A stretch of 23,880 nt of DNA from Prolixibacteraceae bacterium (GTDB taxonomy: Bacteria > Bacteroidota > Bacteroidia > Bacteroidales > Prolixibacteraceae), in the NCBI GenBank assembly GCA_007116765.1, contig SKHV01000464.1, positions 1-23,880 of the forward strand, given 5' to 3'. The stretch's first letter is position 1, and every line of letters starts with the position of its first letter. The notes beneath the pieces were generated by a model. The model worked only from the letters and a program-made list of their open reading frames with translations, made no database searches and was not told where the DNA came from. Shown piece by piece: positions 16,155-22,486 of the stretch. A program made the translations under genes and the position numbers.

Positions 16155-16237
16155 TTTTTTAAAAAAAATTACGAATATTTTTACTGTCAAATACTCAGTA
16201 ATAACTTTTAAATAAAATAAGGTAATTCACTTTGCAT

Positions 16238-17305
16238 TTAGTCTTTAACTCTTTTCAAACCAAACAGGTTGATTACCCAGCGTGGCAGCGGTTTGTTTCT
16301 ACCTCTTTTTTTAAGATTCAGATAAATTCCAAACTTTTTCAGCAAGGGCACTTTATGCGTTTCAACAAATTCTATTAAAGTGCCCTCGGGCGCTTGTATG
16401 TATGCAAAACTACCTGCAGCTTCGCCCATATCGAAAGTGTCGCCTTGGCCAGCACTATCAACAGTAAAGGGGAAACCTTTAAGTTTCACTTCTCGCCTAA
16501 GTTCTTCCATACCGTTAATATCGAAACAAAGGTGAATGAAGCCCGGATCGCCCCACATACGGTTTTTATAAATATCAACCGGCTTACGATCAAGTACCTG
16601 TACCAGTTCAATTTCGGAAATGCCAAACATTGGACTGAAAGCACCTGTACGGGGCTCAGAGTGGCGCAATAAAACGCGTCTAAATCGGCTAGTTCCTCCT
16701 GGTATACCTTCTAAATCATTAAAAGTGTCGCTTACATCGTACACAATATGGTTATAGTTTAATATATCGCGGTAAACATTTAAGCTTTCATCTATATCAA
16801 TAACACCAATTACGGTACCAAGGATACCTCCATTTACGTTTTTGGTTTTCTTGAATACCCAAGGCTCCTGCACAAATTCCCAAATGTTGTTATACGGGTC
16901 TTTCATAAAAAAATGAGCCACTCCGTCGGGGCTTTTCATAATTTGGGTCAATACACTCAGTCCTTGCTTAGTGAATGAATCGAATGCTTTTTTGATGTTT
17001 GAAGTTTTTAGCTTGCCTATTGAAATTCCCAGGTCTCCCAACTGAATTTCGAAACCGGGAGTAACCGGTTTTTTTCCGGTGTGTTGCCAAATTTCAAAGC
17101 CGCCACCTCCCTGCATATTGAGTGCAAGTATAGCATGTCTTTCGCGAGGTTCTCCTTTGGTGTGCGGCAGCATGAGTTCTGCAGTTGCCTTTTCATTGAA
17201 AACCATAATGTCCATACCAAAATTCTGGCGGTACCATTTGAAGCTTTCGTCAAGGTTTTCAACCCCAACACCCAGTTGTTGTATTCCGTTAATTTGTTTA
17301 CTCAT
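16238..17305 (-). CDS. Two-module VOC (glyoxalase/dioxygenase fold) protein
   Basis: A 355-residue cytosolic protein made of two vicinal-oxygen-chelate modules: the first at about 5-147 (GIQQLGVGVENLDESFKWY opening, DPYNNIWEFVQEP closing), the second at about 158-320 (GTVIGVIDIDESLNVYRD opening, APEGTLIEFVET closing). Each ends with the usual buried Glu in a WEF/IEF strand, a likely metal ligand. A basic 30-residue tail (LKKRGRNKPLPRW) follows. Family members include ring-cleaving dioxygenases, isomerases and resistance proteins; none is identified here. The start lies 21 nt after the SDR stop, so the two form an operon and may act on the same metabolite. Confidence 0.88.
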   Translation of the reverse strand: MSKQINGIQQLGVGVENLDESFKWYRQNFGMDIMVFNEKATAELMLPHTKGEPRERHAILALNMQGGGGFEIWQHTGKKPVTPGFEIQLGDLGISIGKLKTSNIKKAFDSFTKQGLSVLTQIMKSPDGVAHFFMKDPYNNIWEFVQEPWVFKKTKNVNGGILGTVIGVIDIDESLNVYRDILNYNHIVYDVSDTFNDLEGIPGGTSRFRRVLLRHSEPRTGAFSPMFGISEIELVQVLDRKPVDIYKNRMWGDPGFIHLCFDINGMEELRREVKLKGFPFTVDSAGQGDTFDMGEAAGSFAYIQAPEGTLIEFVETHKVPLLKKFGIYLNLKKRGRNKPLPRWVINLFGLKRVKD

Positions 17306-17326
17306 ATGCTTAGTAAATTTTTGGTT

Positions 17327-18127
17327 TTACATTGGTTTTATACGTGTAGCAAGATAGAAATAAAGTCGAGGGAAAAATCTTCTGATGTGAAGCATCAACA
17401 TTTCTTTGCCACCTACCCATATTTCACGTTTTTCTTTTTTTAATCCGCGTATAATTATTTTGGCCGCTTTTTCGGCAGTTATTCCGCTTGCTTGTCCGGG
17501 ATCCATTTGTCCATGTTCTTTACCGTCTTTTTTCAAGGCAAATTTTGAAATATTGGTTTGAACCCTACCCGGAATAAGCATGCTTACTCTTATGTTGTAT
17601 TTTGAATTTTCGGCAACCAGGCTTTCGAAAAAACCATGAAGGGCATGTTTCGACGATGAATAGGCCGAACGGTAAGGAAAGCCGAATTTCCCCACTAGGC
17701 TCGATGTTCCGACTAACTGGCCTTCGCCGTTCTCAATCATGTGGGGCAAAACTGCTTTTGTTAGGGCTACCACACCGAAGAAATTAACTTCCATTATTTT
17801 GCGGTCGTTCTCAATGGGGGTTTCTGCCACCAATGAACGCTGACTAATGCCTGCAAACTGGTACAGCCCATATATTATTTCACCTTCTTCAATCACTCTT
17901 CGGGCAGTAGCAAAAATAGCTTCGGTATCGGTCATATCAATGGGTTCAATCCGGGCACTACCACCTGTCTGCTCTATTTCGCGAGCTGTTTCTTTTAGTC
18001 CTTCTGCATCACGGTCGGACAAGATTAAGCGAGCACCCTCGAGGGCAAGCCTTAGTGAAACTGTTTTGCCCATTCCCGATGCAGCACCAGTTACCCAACA
18101 TGTTTTTCCATCGAACTTCATTTGCAA
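17327..18127 (-). CDS. Short-chain dehydrogenase/reductase (classical SDR)
   Basis: A 266-residue NAD(P)-dependent oxidoreductase. The Rossmann cofactor motif TGAASGMG is at 13-20. The structural Asn is Asn115 (VNFFG). The catalytic Ser143, Tyr156 and Lys160 (YSSSK) have correct spacing. The usual NNAG motif reads QFAG (90-93). The C-terminus is extended by a hydrophobic/basic segment (MLMLHIRRFFPRLYFYL), which might associate with membrane, as in lipid-acting SDRs. Met3 is a possible alternative start. It is the first gene of an SDR-VOC operon, divergent from an acyl-CoA synthetase across 268 nt; a lipid or acyl substrate is plausible but unproven. Confidence 0.93.
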   Translation of the reverse strand: MQMKFDGKTCWVTGAASGMGKTVSLRLALEGARLILSDRDAEGLKETAREIEQTGGSARIEPIDMTDTEAIFATARRVIEEGEIIYGLYQFAGISQRSLVAETPIENDRKIMEVNFFGVVALTKAVLPHMIENGEGQLVGTSSLVGKFGFPYRSAYSSSKHALHGFFESLVAENSKYNIRVSMLIPGRVQTNISKFALKKDGKEHGQMDPGQASGITAEKAAKIIIRGLKKEKREIWVGGKEMLMLHIRRFFPRLYFYLATRIKPM

Positions 18128-18197
18128 AAAATGTTTTTTGTAGAATTATAGAATACTGAAAAATCAAACGAAAATAGGATTTTTTTCAATGATAAAG

Positions 18198-18229
18198 CAA
18201 AGTTAGCAAATCATTTATAATCACTCATA
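18198..18229 (-). promoter_or_regulatory. Promoter of the SDR-VOC operon
   Basis: On the minus strand TAACTTTG (18205-18198) is an exact -7 consensus. TATG (18229-18226) is one mismatch from TTTG at -33, with a 20-nt spacer. It would give a leader of about 65 nt. The 11-bp direct repeats begin two bases upstream of the -33 box. Confidence 0.58.
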
Positions 18230-18230
18230 T

Positions 18231-18262
18231 TTTCGAATAAGGTTTACTATATTTCGAATAAG
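18231..18262. repeat. 11-bp direct repeats, candidate operator
   Basis: TTTCGAATAAG occurs twice without mismatch, at 18231-18241 and 18252-18262. The start-to-start distance is 21 bp, two helical turns, so both copies face the same side of the helix. They abut the -33 box of the SDR promoter and lie about 135-165 nt before the divergent acyl-CoA synthetase start. Each contains the palindrome TTCGAA. Confidence 0.5.
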
Positions 18263-18395
18263 ACATTCAATAGCTAGTCTGTTTTTGAGGCATTTAACAT
18301 TATTTAAAAGAATTAAACCGTTCCAAATCAAACTTTTCGCTCACATTATAGTTTATTTGTTAAAGATTTATACAATAAAAAGAGGGAATTCATTA

Positions 18396-20048
18396 ATGAC
18401 AATCAGTACAATTAAAGATCTTTTCGTTCATACAACGGAAAAGAATGCAGAATATCCGGCTTTCGGATTTGTAGGAGAAGAATCGCTTACATACAAGCAT
18501 TTCAGAGAGAAAGTTCAATCTGTAATGGCTTACTTAAAAAGCAAAGGAATAAGCAAAGGCGACAAGGTAGGTATTTTAAGTACTAACCAGCCTCACTGGG
18601 GAGTTTCTTATTTTGCCATAATAAATATGGGCGCAGTTGTTGTTCCAATACTACCTGATTTTCTAGAAAGCGAAATTGAGAATGTGTTGGAGCACTCCGA
18701 AACTAAAGCACTATTTGTTTCAGAAACGCTTTATCGTAAAGTTAAACCTGCACTTTTTGACAAGCTCAAATTTGTGATGCTTGTTGAACAATTTGCCGAA
18801 GTAGTTGTAAATACACCCGAAAATGAACTGGCCAAACTACCAACATCTTTGGGCGCAACAAAAGAATATGAGTATGCCGAAATTGAGAAAAACGACTTAG
18901 CAACTATTATTTATACCTCAGGAACAACCGGCAAATCGAAAGGTGTAATGCTTTCGCACTGGAATTTGGTATTTACCGTATTCGGTTCAGGCAAAATTCA
19001 CCCAATGGGAACACGTGATCGCTTAATATCTATTCTTCCGCTTTCGCATACTTACGAAAATACAATCGCCTTTTTGTTGCCATTCTATAGTGGAGCGGCG
19101 GTATATTACTTACGTAAACCACCGGTTCCTTCGGTTTTGCTTCCAGCACTAAAAATTGTGAAGCCAACCATTATGCTTTCGGTACCTTTAATTATGGAGA
19201 AAATTTACAAGGGTAAAATACTACCAAATATAAATAGCAAAGCAATAACACGAGTACTTTATAAATTTGGACCAACCCGCAAATTACTGAACAAAGTTGC
19301 CGGTAAAAAACTCATGGAAACCTTTGGTGGTTGTGTTGAATTTTTTGGCGTGGGTGGAGCAAAACTCGACCCCGAAGTGGAGCGTTTCTTAATTGAAGCA
19401 AAATTCCCATACGCTGTAGGCTACGGGCTTACCGAAACTGCACCTCTACTGGCAGGATTCAACTCATTCGAAGGAAAATTCCAGTCAACCGGCCCGGCAA
19501 TGGACGGTGTTACCCTTAAAATCAACAACCCCGATCCGGTTACCGGACAGGGCGAAATTTGGGCCAAAGGCGACAACGTGATGCTGGGTTATTACAAAGA
19601 ACCTGAATTAACCGCCGAGGTAATAACATCTAACGGATGGTTCAAAACAGGCGACTTGGGTGCTTTTGATGAGCAGGGCTATGTGTTTATTAAAGGCCGC
19701 CTGAAAAACATGATTGTAGGTGCCAGCGGTGAAAACATTTATCCCGAAGAAATTGAAGCGGTTATTAATCGTTTTAAATTGGTTCTCGAATCGGTAGTTG
19801 TTCAGAAAAAAGGAAAACTTGTGGCTATGGTTCATTTCAATATGGAAGAAATTGAAGCCAAGTACAAAGACCTTAAAGAACAAGCCAACGTATATGTAGA
19901 GAAACAGCTCGAAGAGCTTACCGTTGAGTTACAGCAATTTGTAAACTCGCAGGTAAATAAGTTTTCACGAGTGCAAATTGTAGTTGCACATCTCGAACCT
20001 TTTGAGAAAACAGCTACAAAAAAAATTAAACGATTTTTGTACTATTAA
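18396..20048 (+). CDS. AMP-binding long-chain acyl-CoA synthetase
   Basis: A 550-residue adenylate-forming enzyme that activates fatty or related carboxylic acids to acyl-CoA through an acyl-AMP. The phosphate-binding loop YTSGTTGKSKGV (TSGTTG at 174-179), the YGLTETAP motif (343-350), the TGDLG motif, the hinge and A8 motif KGRLKNMIVGASGENIYPEE, and a C-terminal TKKIKR with the adenylation Lys are all present. The frame is open back to 18285, but the ATG at 18396 is preferred: it follows an AGAGGGA purine run and begins on the conserved TIKDLF block, while the upstream 37 residues are unlike the family. It ends at a strong terminator. Chain-length preference cannot be read. It faces the SDR operon head to head. 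Confidence 0.92.
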   Translation: MTISTIKDLFVHTTEKNAEYPAFGFVGEESLTYKHFREKVQSVMAYLKSKGISKGDKVGILSTNQPHWGVSYFAIINMGAVVVPILPDFLESEIENVLEHSETKALFVSETLYRKVKPALFDKLKFVMLVEQFAEVVVNTPENELAKLPTSLGATKEYEYAEIEKNDLATIIYTSGTTGKSKGVMLSHWNLVFTVFGSGKIHPMGTRDRLISILPLSHTYENTIAFLLPFYSGAAVYYLRKPPVPSVLLPALKIVKPTIMLSVPLIMEKIYKGKILPNINSKAITRVLYKFGPTRKLLNKVAGKKLMETFGGCVEFFGVGGAKLDPEVERFLIEAKFPYAVGYGLTETAPLLAGFNSFEGKFQSTGPAMDGVTLKINNPDPVTGQGEIWAKGDNVMLGYYKEPELTAEVITSNGWFKTGDLGAFDEQGYVFIKGRLKNMIVGASGENIYPEEIEAVINRFKLVLESVVVQKKGKLVAMVHFNMEEIEAKYKDLKEQANVYVEKQLEELTVELQQFVNSQVNKFSRVQIVVAHLEPFEKTATKKIKRFLYY

Positions 20049-20061
20049 CATACCACTAACA

Positions 20062-20075
20062 AACCCCATGGGGTT
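20062..20075. repeat. Perfect 14-bp palindrome
   Basis: AACCCCATGGGGTT lies 14 nt after the acyl-CoA synthetase stop and 10 nt before the terminator stem. It is its own reverse complement. As RNA it could form only a short hairpin; as DNA it is a possible dimer-binding site. No function can be assigned. Confidence 0.4.
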
Positions 20076-20085
20076 ATGAAATAAA

Positions 20086-20126
20086 AAAAGAGATTACCGC
20101 TAACGGTAGTCTCTTTTGCTTTTTAG
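20086..20126 (+). terminator. Intrinsic terminator of the acyl-CoA synthetase gene
   Basis: Arms 20086-20099 and 20104-20117 pair over 14 bp (one T-G wobble) around a CTAA tetraloop, core ATTACCG/CGGTAGT. The stem ends in TTTT and is followed by GC and five more T. It starts 38 nt after the stop. Confidence 0.85.
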
Positions 20127-20290
20127 GTACAACTTGCAGTATTTCAATCTATATACATAAAACATCGAGTTATTAGGCAAAAACAAAATTAGACTATAAT
20201 TTTTCCTTATTTTAACATTGCACACCTTTTCGAAACAATTCATTAATGCTTATATAAAATAACTGTAATATAAAATAAAGCAGTGCACGT

Positions 20291-20298
20291 TATATTTG
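20291..20298 (+). promoter_or_regulatory. -7 element of the small CarboxypepD_reg gene
   Basis: TATATTTG is an exact TAnnTTTG match, 24 nt before the ATG. No TTTG-like -33 box lies at the expected spacing. An upstream terminator means this gene needs its own promoter. Confidence 0.45.
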
Positions 20299-20322
20299 AC
20301 GCATAAAATAAATCGAAAAGTC

Positions 20323-20679
20323 ATGAAGAAAATATTCACACTTATATGTATTTCTTTTTTACTGGCAACAACTAGTATTGCTAACGAAAATACTAAAGCA
20401 GAAGAAAACGCGCCAGCTATAGTTGCAAGCTCCCTTACCGGTAAAGTTATTGACAAAACAAGTGGCGAAGAGTTAGCCGGAGTAGCTGTAAAGCTTGAAG
20501 GCACTAAGCATGTGGCTTTTTCTGACTTTGAAGGCAACTTCAGTTTCAACAACATTAATCCGGGTAACTACAAACTTATTGTTGAGTTCATTTCATACAA
20601 TAAAGTTGAAGCTGAAAATATTCTAGTACGGGAAAACGAAATTCATCAACTTAAATTTGGGCTTGAACAAAAAAATTAA
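20323..20679 (+). CDS. Small secreted protein with a single CarboxypepD_reg-like beta-sandwich
   Basis: A 118-residue exported protein. MKKIFTLICISFLLATTSIA is a signal peptide cut near ANENTK. A roughly 75-residue domain follows, starting SLTGKVIDKTSGEELAGVAV and running through GNFSFNNINPGNYKLIVEF, the pattern of CarboxypepD_reg-like domains that usually cap TonB-dependent receptors. Here the domain stands alone, with no plug or barrel after it. The frame extends nine codons further up (20296), but the ATG at 20323 puts the signal peptide at the N-terminus and fits the -7 box. It is monocistronic, with a terminator on either side. Its function is unknown; it could be an adaptor or a surface/periplasmic binding protein. 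Confidence 0.82.
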   Translation: MKKIFTLICISFLLATTSIANENTKAEENAPAIVASSLTGKVIDKTSGEELAGVAVKLEGTKHVAFSDFEGNFSFNNINPGNYKLIVEFISYNKVEAENILVRENEIHQLKFGLEQKN

Positions 20680-20726
20680 CCCTCTGCGCGCAATTATCTG
20701 AATATACCACTTAAAGTTTAAGTTTG

Positions 20727-20759
20727 AGAGCTGTTTCGAATTATCGGAACAGCTCTTTT
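20727..20759 (+). terminator. Intrinsic terminator after the CarboxypepD_reg gene
   Basis: Arms AGAGCTGTTTCG (20727-20738) and CGGAACAGCTCT (20745-20756) pair over 12 bp with one T-G wobble and a 6-nt loop, then TTT. The T-tract is short. A second small inverted repeat, ACTTAA-AGT-TTAAGT, sits just before it at 20709-20723. Confidence 0.78.
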
Positions 20760-20802
20760 GCACTATATATTAATCCCGGGTAATACTTACAGACTTTTTT
20801 TA

Positions 20803-20810
20803 TAGTTTTG
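20803..20810 (+). promoter_or_regulatory. -7 element of the S41 protease gene
   Basis: TAGTTTTG is an exact TAnnTTTG match, 26 nt before the ATG. It lies in the short gap after the preceding terminator, where a promoter is required. No TTTG-like -33 box was seen at 19-21 nt. Confidence 0.45.
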
Positions 20811-20836
20811 AAGATTATTTCGAAACAAAAATTAGC

Positions 20837-22486
20837 ATGAATAAAAATATCAAAATATTATTACCCATACTCCTTTCCGCTGCAATAGCAACAGGACTTT
20901 GGCTGGGTATTAAAATCAATCAAAAAGTTCAACCCGCAAGAACAACATCGGTCAATTACTTTCAGCCCGATAAGCTGTCGCTTTTACTTCGCTTAATTGA
21001 AAAAGACTATGTAGATAGTATAGATCAGCACGATGTAATTGAGCAAGTTATTCCTGAAATACTTCATGAACTCGATCCACATTCAACCTACATACCCGCC
21101 AGAGAAATGCAGGCCGTTACAGAGGATATGCGTGGCAATTTTTCGGGCATTGGGGTACAGTTTGTGATGCAAAACGACACGGTAATGATTGTTGAAGTAC
21201 TGTCGGGCGGGCCTTCGAAAACATTGGGAATACTAGCCGGCGATCGAATAGTAAAGGTTAATGACAGGAATATAGCCGGAAAAGAACTGCCTACTGATAG
21301 TATTGTGTCGATGTTACGAGGCGAGAAAAATACAATGGTAAAGGTTTCTATAAAAAGACCTAGCTTTAACGAGCTTCTAATTTTCGACATTAAGCGTGGC
21401 GAAATTCCAATTTACAGTATCGATGCAGCTTATATAATTTCCGATGATATTGGGTTCATAAAAGTAAACCGCTTTGCCGAATCAACTTATCGTGAGTTTG
21501 TTCAGGCAGTTGAAAAGCTAATTGGCATGAACGCGCAGAAACTGATAATCGACTTGAGGGGCAATGCCGGTGGCTCGCTACAAGGAGTAATTCAAATGGT
21601 TGATGAGTTTTTGCCTGCTAATCAGTTAATAGTTTATACCGAAGGCAAAGCACGCCCGCGGAACAACTATAATTCATCACAAAATGGGCAATGGAAAGAA
21701 AAGAAAGTAGCTGTACTTATTGATGAATTTTCGGCATCTGCCAGCGAAATTTTTGCCGGTGCAATACAGGATAACGATCGCGGACTGGTTATTGGCCGAC
21801 GCTCTTTTGGCAAAGGTCTTGTACAGGAGCAAATCCCATTCCTCGACGGGTCGGCACTGAGGTTAACCGTAGCTCGTTTTTATACTCCTAGCGGACGCAG
21901 CATACAAAAACCCTACGACAATGGAATTGAAGAATACCGCAGCGACTACCGCAACAGAATAATGCACAATGAATTGAGCCAAAAAGACAGTATTCTTCTT
22001 GATGAAAACCTGAAATATCAAACATTGGGTGGACGCACAGTTTATGGGGGCGGCGGCATTATGCCCGATGTTTTTGTACCTATTGACACTATGGAAGTCA
22101 CTCCATTTTTAACGGCAGTGGCGGCACAAAACCTCATTTATCACTTTGCGTTTGAATATACCGACAAAAACAGATCTTCGCTTAACCAATCAGCAGCAAA
22201 TACTGCTCAACTAGTTGATTATCTCAACAAGGAAAGAATTGTAGAGCAGTTTGTGGTACACACAAAAGAAAAGGGCATTGAGTATAATCACAGTGAATTT
22301 AAAAAATCGGAAGTGCTGATTAGAACCCAGCTCCATGCTTATATATCCAGAAACATTATTGGCGAGAGTGGCTTTTACGAAGTAATTCTGGAAGATGACC
22401 ATACCGTTAAGAAAGCCATTGAACTGCTGAAGAAGGATAAAGGGGAAACATTGCTCACCGCCACCGCAGAAGAGGACTCTATGTAA
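20837..22486 (+). CDS. S41 family C-terminal processing protease with PDZ domain
   Basis: A 549-residue periplasmic or membrane-anchored serine protease of the CtpA/Prc type. An N-terminal signal anchor (about 7-25) is followed by a short helical region and a PDZ domain (about 85-175, opening NFSGIGVQFVM, with AGDRIVKVNDRNIAG). The S41 core contains IDLRGNAGGSLQGVI, then FSASASEIFAGAIQ with the likely nucleophile Ser301 and SFGKGLVQ with the general base Lys326. The Ser-Lys distance of 25 matches Prc. A C-terminal extension of about 130 residues after GGGIMPDVFVP carries a helical segment. It probably trims or degrades envelope proteins. The stop overlaps the end of the convergent Na/Pi gene by 8 nt. 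Confidence 0.94.
   Translation: MNKNIKILLPILLSAAIATGLWLGIKINQKVQPARTTSVNYFQPDKLSLLLRLIEKDYVDSIDQHDVIEQVIPEILHELDPHSTYIPAREMQAVTEDMRGNFSGIGVQFVMQNDTVMIVEVLSGGPSKTLGILAGDRIVKVNDRNIAGKELPTDSIVSMLRGEKNTMVKVSIKRPSFNELLIFDIKRGEIPIYSIDAAYIISDDIGFIKVNRFAESTYREFVQAVEKLIGMNAQKLIIDLRGNAGGSLQGVIQMVDEFLPANQLIVYTEGKARPRNNYNSSQNGQWKEKKVAVLIDEFSASASEIFAGAIQDNDRGLVIGRRSFGKGLVQEQIPFLDGSALRLTVARFYTPSGRSIQKPYDNGIEEYRSDYRNRIMHNELSQKDSILLDENLKYQTLGGRTVYGGGGIMPDVFVPIDTMEVTPFLTAVAAQNLIYHFAFEYTDKNRSSLNQSAANTAQLVDYLNKERIVEQFVVHTKEKGIEYNHSEFKKSEVLIRTQLHAYISRNIIGESGFYEVILEDDHTVKKAIELLKKDKGETLLTATAEEDSM

Noticed and set aside
16098..16237. Long cold-shock 5' UTR structure upstream of cspA
   Set aside because: An exact -7 box ends 26 nt before the start codon, so the leader is probably short. 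The sequence is low-complexity A/T with no convincing stems.
18285..18395. N-terminal extension of the acyl-CoA synthetase
   Set aside because: The 37 extra residues are unlike the family, while the ATG at 18396 has a purine-rich site before it and starts on the conserved block.
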